NCBI RefSeq assembly: GCF_023065955.2 | Contig: NW_026622875.1 | Span: 14,549,001 to 14,613,000 of the forward strand | DNA from: Ursus arctos | Lineage: Eukaryota > Chordata > Mammalia > Carnivora > Ursidae | Direction of reading: 5' to 3' | DNA: 64,000 nt | Shown: positions 11,741 through 24,081 of the stretch, in pieces | How positions within the stretch are numbered: the stretch's first letter is position 1 | How the letters are laid out: the number at the start of each line of letters is the position of its first letter | Program-made: the position numbers and the translations under genes | The notes under the pieces: generated by a model | What the model saw: the letters and a program-made list of their open reading frames with translations, nothing else | Databases searched by the model: none | Told to the model about the DNA's origin: nothing

Positions 11741-12729
11741 AAAGTCAACCGTGTGATTAAGCCCTAGGTCAGCCTTTTTAAAACCCCAGCCTCCTTTTGG
11801 AGAGCCAAAAAATCCCGCCCCCTACTGCCCTTCTGATTAACCTTCTGCGTACCGGATATTCCGATCTTAAACCAAACTACTTTGAAACTTAAATTGCCTG
11901 GATTAGAACAACGGCACTGATTAGCCAGTTGCCAACTAGCCACTTTAAAGAGGCAAGGTGGCTTAGTGTGAAGATTGCAAAAAGTCCTGAATTAGAATGC
12001 CAGGAAACCTAGATTCCGTCCTGCTTCTGCTTCAAAATAAGGTGCCTTTAAAAGTCCATTACAGGTTTCACTTTGTTCGACCTTATCTTTTAAACAACGG
12101 AGGTACTAGAGGGGGTTATCACTTAAAAACACCTGTAGAACAACTCTGATGTAACTTGTAACACTAATTGCTCTGGGGATACCTGAGTGGCTGGGACACA
12201 GGAATGGGAGGAAAACTTAACATATTGTGTATGCTTTTGTGCCCTTTGAATTTTGAGTATTGTGAATATTACGTACTCAAAACTTAAACACGAAAAAATT
12301 AAAAATTACAGTAAAATAAAATTCAATAAAAGCCATCAGAAGGACTTTGCTCTCTTATGTATCTTATGACTACACATACTATATATTCTTAGATTTTCAT
12401 CAGTTGTGAAGACGTTCAATACTTAATACACAGACCTACCTTTAAGAAAGTCATAAATAAAAATCAGAATTAAGAGGGAAGGGGAGGGAGGAGCAAACAA
12501 AATCAGATTTGGAAATATTACATAAAGGCTGGTGTAATTAATGTAAACATAGTTACAATATCTTTATAAGCATTTCATTAAATTATCTCAAATTGGTTTT
12601 ATGTTAAATCAGATTTTTTGAATGCCATCAAAAAAGCAATAATTAGGTGCATATTCTACATGTTTAAAAAAGAGGGGGACAGCTTTGTTTATTCCTTAAA
12701 TAAAAGTACCTTGAGCACAGAACATTTTT
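11741..12729. other. Unremarkable AT-rich stretch
   Basis: No exon was recognised. A weak MIR-like signal sits near 11,960-12,060 ('ggtggcttagtgtgaag' then 'gccaggaaacctagattcc'). The rest shows nothing that I can name. Confidence 0.4.
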
Positions 12730-12931
12730 TTAAGATTTATTTATTTTAGAGATAGAGTGAGCACATGCAAGCACGAGTTGGGGGGAGAGGCAGAGGGAGA
12801 GAGACTCCTCAAGCAGACTCCCCATTGAGCTCGGAGCCCCACTCAGGGCTCCATCCCAGAACCCTGAGATCAAATATGAGCTGAAATCAAGAGTCGGAGT
12901 CTCAAGGGACTGAGCTACCCAGGTATCCCTA
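12730..12931 (-). mobile_element. CAN-SINE
   Basis: Antisense SINE ending in 'gagctacccaggtatccct'. Similar flanks reading acagaacatttt are present on both sides, near 12,717 and 12,934. Confidence 0.9.
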
Positions 12932-13799
12932 GTACAGAACATTTTAATCTCACTTTATTCTTCTATTCAGATCACAATAGGTATAGTTCTCTCAGTTATG
13001 AACAAGGTAATGTGCTATTTGTACTGCATTTCTACAAAAAAATTGTGCTACACCCTGCAGAAGCAGTTATTCTCCCCACTGTGATGAATGAAGACAAACC
13101 GGAAGAAAATAGACTGGGAAAATACACCAATTATTTTTTTTTAAGTATGTTAGACAGTAAGATTGATAGATATCTTAATAGTGGTTTTCAAGAACATGAA
13201 CGGTTAACATGGCACATGATACTAATAGTCGCTAATTATCTCCTTATAAAAACAAATAAAAGAAAATAAACTTTTAGGACTTTGTGTCCGACAGGTTTTA
13301 CTTTACGTCCTCCTGAAAGTATAAACAGCATGTGAAACTGTAGCATTTCCTACCTCCAAAATACAGACAGAATACCAAATAACTAACTACCTAAAATGGC
13401 TTAGAAGTCGTTCTCCCTAAATAGTGACAAGAAAGCAGTGTTTTAAGTGTTGAGATTAACTAGAGATGTTAAAATGACTCTAAACATTATTATATTTAGA
13501 ATCAGAAAAAAATGGTAATTTTAGAATCTTTTCATTTTGAAAAGAAAAGAAAATTATTACTGTGATAACAGAAGGAATAGAATCCATAAAAAATCCATAG
13601 GAATTCATATATGTAGGAGTAGGCACATTTGAAAAAGTACCAAGAAGAACTAAAAACTTGTAGGGAGTTTTGGTCCAAAGATTAGAAAAGACTCCCAATT
13701 CTTTACCAAGCTCCAAACTAATGAATAAGTTCATCTTGTAAGATAGTAAGTGAAAAGCTCAGAACACAAAAGGACAAGTATCAGTCAGAAAGGTTTTTC

Positions 13800-14000
13800 T
13801 TTTTTTTTTTTTAAAGATTTTATTTATTTATTCAACAGAGATAGAGACAGCCAGCGAGAGAGGAAACACAAGCAGGGGGAGCGGGAGAGGAAGAAGCAGG
13901 CTCATGGCGGAAGAGCCTGACATGGGGCTTGATCCGACAACGCCGGGATCACGCCCTGAGCCGAAGGCAGACGCTTAACCGCTGTGCCACCCAGGCGCCC
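13800..14000 (-). mobile_element. CAN-SINE, young, bear-like subtype
   Basis: Antisense SINE with 'gacagccagcgagagagg' and 'gccgaaggcagacgcttaac', ending gccacccaggcgcccc. An 18-bp perfect target-site duplication, cagtcagaaaggtttttc, flanks it at 13,782-13,799 and 14,001-14,018. Confidence 0.97.
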
Positions 14001-14162
14001 CAGTCAGAAAGGTTTTTCAACAAAGTTTGTTTGTTTTCAAGGGAATCAAAAAAGATCAGACCAAAAAAAAAAAAATCTGTTTCAGGTTAAATGCCTTGAA
14101 AATGATCTGCTCATTGTTTCCCTTGGGATGAGTTGCCTCCCTTTCTTTATCTAAGATGAATG

Positions 14163-14357
14163 GCAGGGACACTTGTGTGGCTCAGTTAGTTAAGCACCTG
14201 CTTTTGGATCGGGTTATGATCCCAGGGTCCTGCGTTGGGTCCTGCATTGGGGTGCTTGCTCAGCGGGAAGCCTGCTTCTCCCTCTGCCTGTTGCTCCCCC
14301 TGCTTGTGAGCTTGTGCTCTCTCTCTGACAAATAAATAAAATCTTTAAAAAAAAAAT
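14163..14357 (+). mobile_element. CAN-SINE
   Basis: Sense SINE ending 'caaataaataaaatcttt' and an A-run. The duplication aagatgaatg lies at 14,153-14,162 and 14,358-14,367. Confidence 0.94.
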
Positions 14358-14479
14358 AAGATGAATGACATACAACTTGAATTTTTCCTTTCTTATTTGG
14401 GACACTGAGAAGCAATCTTCCTCTATTTGCTAACAAAGTTATTACAAAATAAGCAAACAAAAATTTATGTGACAAAATG

Positions 14480-14612
14480 GAGGGGGTGTGCAGAGGGACA
14501 AATAGACTCCCTACTGAGCTGGGAGCTCAACATGGGGCTCAATCCCAGGACCCTGGGATCAGAACCTGAGCTGAAAGCAGACACTTAGCCAACTGAGCCA
14601 CTCAGGCATCCC
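14480..14612 (-). mobile_element. CAN-SINE, truncated
   Basis: Only the tRNA-like half is left, with 'gggctcaatcccaggaccc' and an end of 'gagccactcaggcatccc'. The T-rich end is missing. Confidence 0.82.
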
Positions 14613-15204
14613 AACCTATCATTTAAATGCAAGGGCAAAGTAAGAGATTTTTTTTGAAAGAACTTCTAAAGGATGTCTTCAAGAAGTCAAAAATTGAATG
14701 CAGAAAGAAGGGGTGAGATGCAAGAACATATGGAGAGCCAAGAAATTGAGTATAATTTTCAAACCAGTAGATGTAAAAAGTGGAATAAAGCAAACATAAT
14801 TACTCCATAGACTGGCAGGAAAGTTGAGGTGGGAAAGGGGCATATTGTAGGTATTGTATATGGCAAATACAAATACAGTACAGAGGCCACAAGAAATATA
14901 TCAGTCACCCTCTAAAAGAGGTAAATGGGATAAACTTGTCAGTTAAAAGATAGATTATCAGCTATATTCTTTTAAACAAGACATAATAACTAAAACTTAA
15001 AGGGCACCAAAAGGTTGATCGTAAAAGGAAGGAGAAGATATACAAAGCAGTTAAAAATCAAAAGAAAGCTGGTATTGCTTATTCTCAAGGCTTGCCTATC
15101 ATTCCTTTCAATATTGCTATCTCCTATATCTAGCTCTTGATCCCCAGGTGATCTGTGCTCTCAAAGTATTCCCAGACTTTTCCTCGTCTCCCGCTCCCTC
15201 ACTA

Positions 15205-15435
15205 ATAATAACAACAGCAGTAGCAACCCTGTACTAAGTTTTTTACACATTTGATTAATCCTCATGACAACTTTAGTACCTACTAATGTGTTTATTCTTA
15301 CAGACCAGGAAACTATGGTTCAAAGAAATTAAATAGCTCATCCACACTCGTGCAGCTAGTGAGAAATGGAATAGACCTCTTGGGTTCTGGAACTGGGATT
15401 TGAATGCAAGTCCATCCATATCAGAGCCTGAGTTC
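15205..15435 (-). repeat. MIR fossil
   Basis: The order is antisense MIR: 'taatcctcatgacaac', 'accaggaaactatgg', 'taaatagctcatccac', then 'gaactgggatttgaatgcaag'. It is well preserved for its age. Confidence 0.7.
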
Positions 15436-15554
15436 CGAACTGAAATGATAAACAATAAGTGGCCAACATAACATGAGAGGGAGGGCTCCAGGCTGGACCC
15501 AAATAACTCTCCTGGGTGAACTTGGGCAAGTAAAACCTCTCATTCCTCAGTTTT

Positions 15555-15760
15555 GTTTTGTTTTGTTTTTAAAGATTTTAATTTATTTATTTGACAGAGA
15601 GAGAGACAGCCAGCAAGAGAGGGAACACAAGCAGGGGGAGTGGGAGAGGAAGAAGCAGGCTCCCAGAGGAGGAGCCTGATGCCAGTGCTCGATCCCAGAA
15701 CACTGGGATCACGCCCTGAGCTGAAGGCAGACGCTTAACGACTGAGCCACCCAGGCGCCC
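15555..15760 (-). mobile_element. CAN-SINE, young
   Basis: Antisense SINE ending gccacccaggcgccc. The 16-bp duplication ctcattcctcagtttt lies at 15,539-15,554 and 15,761-15,776. A short TTTTG repeat marks the tail. Confidence 0.96.
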
Positions 15761-16008
15761 CTCATTCCTCAGTTTTATCACATTCTGTCTCTGTATGGCT
15801 GTCCTGCCTCAACAACACCCCTTATCCGAGCCTAGCCCTCATTCTCCAACACATGAAATTCAGCTGTCTTATATCTCCAAAGCTTTTTCCAACTGTCGTT
15901 TAGAAAATTTCTAAATAAATGAATACAAGAGCATTAGTCTTGTTAAAAGTATATATTTTATAGGTTAGCTTCCGAAACCACAATGCCTTAAACGAAAATG
16001 AAATTTTA

Positions 16009-16206
16009 AAGATTTTTTTTTATTCATTTGAGAGAGAGAGAGCAAGAGCGAGACCAAGAGTGAGACCAAGAGCAGGGAGAGGGGTAGGGGGAGAGGGAGA
16101 AGCAGACTCCCCACTGAGCAGGGTACCCAATGCTCGATCCCAGGACCCCAGATCATGACCTGAGCCAAAGGCAGACACTTAACTGACCGAGCCACCTAGG
16201 TGCGCA
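16009..16206 (-). mobile_element. CAN-SINE
   Basis: Antisense SINE with a long GA/AAGAGC-rich block, ending 'gagccacctaggtgcgc'. The duplication gaaaatgaaatttta lies at 15,994-16,008 and 16,207-16,221. Confidence 0.95.
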
Positions 16207-16299
16207 GAAAATGAAATTTTAGATACTAAAATGAATGAGTGGAAAACCGGCAGTCCGGAGAAATCTTCCTAGTATCTCTCAACTATGATACCATTTAAA

Positions 16300-16455
16300 C
16301 TAGTGCATCTCAAACATTATTATACATAGAAACACCTGGGAGTTTGTTGAAACGCACATTCTGATTCAGCAGGTCTCTGGTGGAGCCTGAGATTCTAAAG
16401 TTCCAGCCAAGTGCCCTGCTGATGCTGGTGATCCTCAGACCAAACTTCTAAATCA
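16300..16455 (+). mobile_element. MER5A-like hAT transposon remnant
   Basis: The segment follows MER5A order: 'gcatctcaaacattatt', 'aacacctgggagtttgtt', 'ttctgattcagcaggtct', 'gcctgagattctaaag', then 'gatgctggtgatcctcagacca'. MER5A is a short non-autonomous hAT-Charlie element. Confidence 0.8.
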
Positions 16456-16992
16456 TCTGTTCCTTTTACAGGTTAAGTCCATCTTCTTTAGTCTATTGTT
16501 TCTTTTCATGTGTTTCTTTGCTAAATAGCAAGTTCAAGAAACTGTAAAATCTGATTTTTAGTTGCCTCTTTGGTTGACCCAAGAGGGTATCCCTTACTTT
16601 CTTGCAAACTCTGCTATGCACTTACAAAGACATATTATGTTTAACTCAATATATCTAGGAGTTTTAGGATTGTCCAAACCTGCATGATTTCTTTTCCAGT
16701 TAAAATTAAAATAACAATAAATTACATTAAAAAAAAACTAACTAAAATGTACCTTAAATGAATCAGGAATAATATGAAGACAGGAAGTATATCAAGAATT
16801 AAGAATTCAACTTCCTTTTTTCAAACTTGTTTTGATTCTCAAGAAACTGGCCTACTGCAAAAAGGTCTAACCTGGCACTACAGACAAATGCTTTCTATGA
16901 AAGGCTTTTCTAATTACCAAGAACTATTTAGAAGTGGGAGACAACACAGTAAATCATTACACCTAATTCATATTCAAAGCAGAGACTACTAG

Positions 16993-17195
16993 CGTGCCTG
17001 GGTGGCTCAGTCAGTTAAGCCTCTGCCTTGGGCTCAGGTCATGATCCCAGAGCCCTGGGACCAAGACCCAAGTCCCATGTCAGTCTCCCTGCTCCGGAGT
17101 CTGCTTCTCCTTCTGTCCCTCCTCCCACTCATTCTCTCAATCTCTCTCTCTCAAATAAATAAATAAAATATTTTTTAAAAAAAGCAAAACAAAAT
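16993..17195 (+). mobile_element. CAN-SINE
   Basis: Sense SINE starting 'cgtgcctgggtggctcagtc' and ending in AAATA repeats. Target copies agaga(c/t)tactag lie at 16,981-16,992 and 17,196-17,207. Confidence 0.95.
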
Positions 17196-17589
17196 AGAGA
17201 TTACTAGTTCTGAAACCTTCGGTAGGTTGAGAAATATGAAGCAAGCTTTGTGGTCAAAATAAGCTTGCATCTTTTCATTTGCTGAAAGATTATTTTTTAA
17301 TAAATCTAACTTAAAAATTCATGAATTTTAAACTGAAGGTAACTCATTTTACTTTTATCACTCTACAAATGAAAAATGCTTAAAGATATCTATCATATCT
17401 CTATAGATTGTTTTGTTTATATATTTGATCATTTTCAAGAAAATTAGGGATTGCAAGATTGAAATCACTATTTTGTAGGACTATTTTTCATGGAAGTTTA
17501 AAGTATGATTTTCCTTTGATTTTCTTTCTATTAAATCGGGAAGCAGTTGACTCAAACTCTCCTTCTTTTTACAATTACTTTTTTAAAGA

Positions 17590-17725
17590 TCTCCAAAGAG
17601 CTTTTAGTTCCTTGCTGTTTAGAGTATGGACCAGGGAGTTTGTTAGAACTGAAATCTTAGACCCCATTTTAGAACTACTCTGTTAGAATCCACATATCAA
17701 GAGGCTCATCAGGTGATTCAAATGC
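17590..17725 (+). mobile_element. MER5A-like hAT remnant
   Basis: 'agagtatggaccagggagtt', 'ttagaccccattttagaac' and 'gtgattcaaatgcgta' follow a diverged MER5A-type order. The match is weaker than for the copy at 16,300. Confidence 0.5.
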
Positions 17726-17820
17726 GTATTTATGCCTTCTTAGATGAAAACAACAGAACTCAATGACAAATTTTAAAGTTACAAAAATAAAAGCAGAATT
17801 GTAGATTAAAAATAGATGCT

Positions 17821-18915
17821 ACAATGAGACACCACCTCATCAGAATGACCAGTATCAAAAAGACAAGCAATAACAAGTGTTAGCAAGGATGTGGAGAAAA
17901 GGGATCCTTATGCACTGTTTGCGGGGTATGTAGATTGGTGCAACCACTATGGAAAACAGTATGGAGGTTCTTCAAAAAATTAAAAACAGAATTACCATAT
18001 GATCCAGTAATTCCACTACTGGCTATTTCCCCAAAGAAAATGAAAACACAAATTGAAGGGATATATTCACTTTTTTTTTATGATTTTATTTATTTATTTG
18101 ACAGAGAGAGACAGCAAGAGAGGGAACACAAGCAAAGGGAGTGTGAGAGGGAGAAGCAGGCTTCCCACCGAGCAGGGAACCTGGTGCAGGACACGATCCC
18201 AGGACCCTGGGATCATGTCCTGAGCCGAAGGCAGATGCTTACCGGCTGAGCCACCCAGGTGCCCCAGATATATTCACTTCTGTATTTACTGCAGGGTTAT
18301 TTACAATAGTCAAGTATGGAAACAACCCAAGTGTCCATCAATAGATGAATGGATAAAGAATATATGGTATTTATGATGTGGTATATATATGATGCAGCAT
18401 ATAAATACATATATATGCATACATGCACACATACATACTTACATACAACGAAATATTACTCGGCCATAGAAAAGAATGAAATCTTGCCATTTGCAACAAC
18501 ATGGATGGACCTAGAGGGTATTATGGTAAGTGAAGTCAGACAAAGAAAAAGAAATACCACATGATTTCACTTATATGTGGAATCCAAAAAACAAAAACAA
18601 AAACAAAAAATCAAATGAACAAACAAATCAAACAGGCTCAAATACAGAGAACAAACCTGTGGTTGCCAGAGGAGAGGTGGGTGGGAGGATGGGCAAAATG
18701 GTGAAGGGGATTAAGAGGTACAAACATCCAATTATAAAAGAAATAAGTCACAAAGATGAAAAGTATAGCATAAGGAAAATACTCAATAATGCCGTGAAAA
18801 CGTTTATGGTGACTATACATGGCAGTGATCACTGAGTAATGTATAGAATTGTCAAATCACTATATTTTACACCTGAAACTAATATAATATTGTATTTCAA
18901 CTAACCTTCAATAAA
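17821..18915 (+). mobile_element. L1 3' end, interrupted by a SINE
   Basis: The sequence matches the last part of L1 ORF2 and its 3' UTR. It includes a '[21 protein letters not shown]'-like stretch near 17,940 and a 'YYSAIEKNEILPFATTWMDL'-like stretch near 18,455. The SINE at 18,073-18,266 interrupts it. Stops and frameshifts make it non-coding. Confidence 0.9.
18073..18266 (-). mobile_element. CAN-SINE nested in L1
   Basis: Antisense SINE ending gccacccaggtgcccc. The 13-bp duplication gatatattcactt flanks it at 18,060-18,072 and 18,267-18,279, so it landed in an existing L1. Confidence 0.96.
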
Positions 18916-20124
18916 AAAACAGATGCCATCAATTCTCTCTCAACACATCAGCATTGAGCATTTTTCATACCAAAGCGTATACTCCTAAGGTAATTAGTAT
19001 TGTAAAGGATCATCAATCATTCAGTATTCCCATACAATACTATTTACCATGTGACATAAAGTTCTATTTCTTCTTGTTTTGTATATATCATATAACACAT
19101 CTGACATGTATCAATATATCATAAATCAGAAAATATTTTAAAATCAATGTAAACATGTGACTATTTCACAGTTTTTAAAAGGAACCTAAAGTAAGGGGTT
19201 AAACTGTAGTAGGGAGAATGCTATGACTCTAAATGCAGAAATAAGAATCAAAAATCATAGATTTCCATCTATGAAATATATGCGAGATCAGAGGACGAAA
19301 ATATCAGTGACTGATTGTGACATAGTTGTTTCCTTCTTTACCCCAGTACAGATCTTGTAAAATTTTTTTCTTGCTCTTTCTCCCTTGGTATGTGTCATCT
19401 TCTTATTTACTTGTTTTCCCTGTATTGAACCTAATTCTGTCATACCATTATTCCTAACAAGCACTTCCTTTCCTATTTTGCTAGATTTGTCTTTAATTTT
19501 TCCATGCTTATCCCTACTATCTGACCATTCTCTTTAAACAAAGCTTAGCTATTTATTGCTTATGAATTATTGTCTTTGTCCCTCCCCACTATTCTTTACC
19601 TACCCTTAACCTTTCCTCCACTCCAAACACAGTGCCTGATACATAGTAAAGGCTCAGTGTATATGTACTGAATGACTAAAATGAATGAACGGTATATCTT
19701 TATGTCAGATCCAGTGTCTTTTCACTTCCATACCATCTATTTTGTTTGTACATCTCTTATCACACTTCATCCTATAATACAGTTCCTGGTCCAGGTATGC
19801 TGGACAGCTACCATTTTCCATATCCATGGCAAATCCCTTAAGATCACATTCATCACCAAATTTTACAAAGACCTATCATATTCCACTGCAGGTAGGAGGC
19901 ACCCAGTAGGCTAACTAAATTAATTTAAAACTCCTAGGAAAAAAACTCAAAAAGAGATTCTAGATGCTAAAGCAAGTTATTTCTAGACTGCAACTAAGAA
20001 AATTTTCAAGTTTATTCTTCATCAGTTCAAGCTGTCCCTAGATTGCTATGAGAGCTTCAAGTCTACTTATCATTTCATTATTACAAGGAAACTTTTAATG
20101 ATATCAATCTACAATAATCTAGCT

Positions 20125-20345
20125 TGTTTATTCACACTGCAAGGCACTGACCACTGGGGATACAAAGGTGATTAAGATACTGCCCCTCCATGAAACAGCC
20201 ACAGTCTAATGGGAGAGGGTAACACTGACATAATAAATGGAATGCAGTATAAAAGTTCCAATAGTTTAAAAATGTATGATGCAGTGATGGAATAGAGGGA
20301 GAGGTCAACTTTCCTGGAGAGATCAGGAAGCCCTCTTGAAAGGAC
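20125..20345 (-). repeat. L2-like LINE fossil (antisense)
   Basis: 'aaggcactgaccactgggga' is followed by 'tacaaaggtgattaagatac', 'tgcccctccatgaaacagcc' and 'gcccctcttgaaaggac'-like text. I associate this order with old antisense L2-type LINE 3' ends. The family call is tentative. Confidence 0.4.
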
Positions 20346-20430
20346 TGAGTTAGGCTTTTTTTTTTTCACTTTATTGTATTTCATCTAATTTAATTTTCTG
20401 AGTAGTTAATGCTTTCACATGGTTCAAAAT

Positions 20431-21335
20431 TTGAAAAGAATAAAAAGATAATGCAAACACAGCAACAAATGCTGGTGAGGATGTGGAGCAATAGGAACTC
20501 TCATTCATTGCTGGTAGGAATGCAATTTTGTCAGCCACTCCAAAAGATAGTTTGGCAGTTTCTTACAAAACTAACCATACTCTTACCATACCATCCAGCA
20601 ATTGTACTCCAGGGTATTTATCCAAGTGAACTGAAAACTTACATCCACACAAAAACCTACACATGGATGTTTATAGCAGCTTCATTCATAATTGTCAAAA
20701 CTTGGAAGCAACCAAGACATCCTTCAGTAAGTGAATGGATAAATAAACTGTGGTACATCCAACAATGGAATATTATTTCATGCTAAAAAGAAATGAGCTA
20801 TCAAGTCATGAAAAGACATGGAAGAAACGTAAATGCATATTACTGAGTGAAAGAAGCATATCTGAAAAGGATGTATATTGTGTGATTCTGACCATAAGAC
20901 AGTCTGGAAAAGACAAACCCATGGAGACAGTAAAAAGATCAGTGGTTACCAGAGGTTACCATAGCATAAGGAAAAGGAATAAATGGCAGAGCACAGAGGA
21001 TTTTAGGGCAATGAAACTATTCCAGATGATACTATACCAGTGGATACATGTCATTATGAGTTTGTTAAAAACCCACAAAATGTACAACACCAAGAGTGTA
21101 CCCAAATGTCAAGTATGGACTTTGGGCAATGATGATGTGTCAGCATAGATTCACCAGTTGTAATGAATGTACCATTCAGTTTGGGATTTTGATGGGGGAA
21201 GCTGTAATGTGTGGGGGCAGGAGATATAAAGGTATAGCAGAACTCTATGTACTTTCTGCTTAATTTTGCTGTAAATCTAAAAGTTCTCTAAAAAATGAAG
21301 TCAAGAAAGAAAGAAAGAAAGAAAGAAAGAAACAC
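20431..21335 (+). mobile_element. L1 3' end, older copy
   Basis: The translation shows the usual L1 ORF2 C-terminal landmarks, such as 'GNAILSATPKDSLAVSYKTNHTLTIPSS'-like text split over frames and 'AIVLQGIYPSELKTYIHTKTYT' near 20,600 in shortened form. It ends with an AAAG microsatellite at 21,301-21,331 that grew from the tail. Confidence 0.8.
21301..21331. repeat. (AAAG)n microsatellite
   Basis: About seven copies of AAAG occur in a row at the tail of the preceding L1. Confidence 0.9.
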
Positions 21336-21339
21336 AGTG

Positions 21340-22875
21340 AAAAGTTTTGACCCCTAGCTGCTCAAGTCCTCTCTACAATGATTCTAGTTTCCTGAGTATA
21401 TTTCCAGGGATTTTGAGGTCTATGCAAACTATCTGTATCATATATCATATCTATAGATATGATTTCCCTCCTTCCTCCTCCAATGGTAGTATACGTAACA
21501 TTCTGTTCCACACCTTTTTCACCTAATGATATATCTTGGAGATTTTTACATATTGGTACATGGTTTATGTCTCTTACTGAAACATTTTGGCTAATATCTT
21601 GGCAAAGACATTAAATAACTATTGTGCTGATAATGAATATCCTTATCTTTTTCCAAAGGATGCTGAATCTTAAAGGATAAACATGAATTAGAACTCTTTT
21701 GATTTTAAGTAACAGAAACCAACTAAAGCATGTTTAAGCAAAACGGGGGGAATGTATTATATAGAAAGAAGGTGTCTCACGATTCAAGGGCAACAGAAAC
21801 CATGGGAGTATCCTCTTTCTATGTCCTATGCTCCTCTTCATATGTCTGTTTCATTCTTTCTTAGCTTTCTCTGCCACTCAGTCACGTTGGAGGAAGAAGA
21901 TGATTCACTGACAGTCACTAAGCTGCATGTTATAGATCAAACCACAGTCACATTCTCCTTCAGTCCAAAAAGAAAGGATTCTGACAGTTCCATTCTGGTC
22001 CAAATAACTGTGATGATGAGAAAAGGGTCACACTACAAACATCACTGCTGGAGACAGAGGTAAGGAACAAGTCCTTAATGACATAATTTTGAGCTGGCCA
22101 TTCACTCTAAAGGCAAGTCTACTACAGCATACAAAAATACACATGTATAAATAAACATGTATTTCAGGAAGCTACAAAGCAGTTGGTTGTGATTTCTCAA
22201 AGCATATGAGCTTCTTTAAGATCCTCTGCCGTAGGTTGGTTTCTCTGGAAGCAGAGCCTGAGACAGGGATTGAGATGCATATCAATTACTGAGGGAGTGC
22301 ACAAGAAAAACTAGTCAAGGAGAGAGTTCAGCAGAGTTGGGAAGAAGAAAAAGTGGAAAAGAATGTAGTCTCAGGTAAAGTCCAGCCATGGCCTGATCTA
22401 CAAGAATCCTTTGCAGAGTTTTCACTCCTTCAGATGAGAAGTCAGGCCTTTTGTAGTCCCTCGGCCATCACTTACTGAGGGGGATGCCCAGCTTTTTTGT
22501 CAAGGCAGGTCCCATCAACTGAGGGAAATTCCTTGGAGAAGGAGCTGTAGCTATAAGCTTTCACTAGTCAACAATCACAGCAGCTTGTGGGGAGACACCA
22601 AAACAGCATCGACTACACCTTATGTTAATAAACTTTCTATCAAAACGTTGACAACATAGGGAGATATCATGATGTTGCAACGCTTGAAAATATAATACAA
22701 AAAGAGTTAGATCTACAAGGAAATCCTCTGCCCTTTTTATGTTTTCCGTCTTTTCAAATTTCTTGTGGTTGGAACTCAAGTTGGAAATCGGAACAGAATC
22801 AACCAACAGGTTAACATTTACTGAGCACCTACCATGTGACTCACATTGTGCTAAGTGCTGTTAAGAATAAAAAGA
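21340..22875. other. Non-coding stretch, unassigned old repeats
   Basis: No exon was recognised. Two parts look like old interspersed repeats that I cannot name: about 21,690-21,770 ('aagtaacagaaaccaacta') and about 22,230-22,330 ('tctggaagcagagcctgag'). Confidence 0.35.
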
Positions 22876-23050
22876 GGGGCGCCTGGGTAGCGCAGTTGTT
22901 AAGCGTCTGCCTTCGGCTCAGGGCGTGATCCCGGTGTTTCGGGCTCCTCTGCTGGGAGCCTGCTTCTTCCTCTCCCACTCCCCTGCTGTGCTCCCTCTCT
23001 CGCTGGCTGTCTCTCTGTCACATAAATAAATAAAATTAAAAAAAAAAAAG
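22876..23050 (+). mobile_element. CAN-SINE, young bear-like subtype, internally deleted
   Basis: Sense SINE with 'gcgcctgggtagcgcagttg', 'gcgtctgccttcggctcagg' and 'ctctcgctggctgtctct', ending AAATAAATAAA and an A-run. The middle is shortened between 'cccggtgtttcggg' and 'ctcctctgctgggagcc'. Confidence 0.93.
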
Positions 23051-23051
23051 A

Positions 23052-24028
23052 AATGCAAAATGAGGATTCTGTCATAGATCAGGAGGAATTTGAGGAAGAA
23101 GACAAGATTTACATACGCAAGCGAATACTCAGACATTACGGCACTAAACCAAGTATATCATATGGGGAGAGTCTTAGAATTAAGTTCCAGTACAATGCTT
23201 ACTCTATTAACTTGAGTAATGGTGCTTAATATCTTTCCTCATTTATTGAGTGGAGTTTGAAATATTTTCCACCAATGCTAAGGGAAGTTGAAGAAGATAA
23301 TAATGGTAAATTGTTGTAAATAACATAAAGGTAAGGACTAACAGACATGCCAACTATACGTTGTTATTGGTCAGATTCTATTACCCAGAGCTGGAAAGGG
23401 AAAACCACAGACATTTGGCCACACATTCATCTCCCTGGTGCAAGTGGACATTGTTCTGTAGCCCATGGCAGGATTAGAAATACCGCCAGGGAACAAGTAC
23501 ACAAAGTTGTTATGGAAACCAGAATGCTTCAGCTCAGAGTTATTTACGGAGAACTTTCAGGATTATCACATTCAATAAAATCAAATCTGTTTTGCTTCAC
23601 TGTGTGCCAGTACATTCCAATCACATATCTATTTTGAAGGGTCCTTTGATCAGCTGCATGGAGTGAATTTGGATTCAAGAGTCCCCGGATGGTGGTCACA
23701 TCACAAAAGTCTAATTTATGTGTGGCATTTCTGCAATACATGTTTGGAGCTTGTTCACACTTGCCCCAACCATTGTCGAGTTTGCTGGCTTCTGTGCTAC
23801 AGGAACAAGGTGGCTGTTGCCTGCCATTGGCGGGGAAACATTTCCTCCAACACAGCTGCTATCTGTGTTGCCCAGTACTCATACAGCAGGACTTGTCTCT
23901 TCCCATTCTCTCAGCTCAACTTTCAAGCTATATAGTAACAGCTGCCTCTGGCCATCTTTTTTGTCCATAATTGTGAATTGGAATTTTTCCAGCTAGCCAA
24001 TTCTTTGAAAAAAGTTGCAGGGTTGGGT
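23052..24028. other. Region upstream of ANKUB1 exon 1, no feature named
   Basis: The stretch contains several short ORFs on both strands, but none shows a recognisable domain. It should hold the ANKUB1 5' flank or 5' UTR. No TATA box or CpG cluster was seen close to the ATG at 24,082. Confidence 0.35.
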
Positions 24029-24076
24029 TTTTTGTTTGTTTGTTTGTTTGCTTGCTTTGTTTTGTTTTGTTTGTTG
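24029..24076. repeat. (TTTG)n-type microsatellite beside the start codon
   Basis: An irregular TTTG/TTTTG repeat lies immediately 5' of the ANKUB1 ATG. It ends about 6 nt before the ATG, so it would lie in the 5' UTR or act as the pyrimidine tract of a splice acceptor. Confidence 0.8.
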
Positions 24077-24081
24077 AGAGA

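Noticed and set aside
10532..11741. Overlapping long ORFs on both strands of the CpG island (up to 192 codons)
   Set aside because: GC-rich DNA has few stop codons by chance. None of the translations shows a known domain, and they overlap each other in all frames.
23342..23940. Processed gene copy suggested by several overlapping ORFs
   Set aside because: No frame gives a protein I recognise, no poly(A) tail or target duplication was seen, and frames on both strands are equally open.
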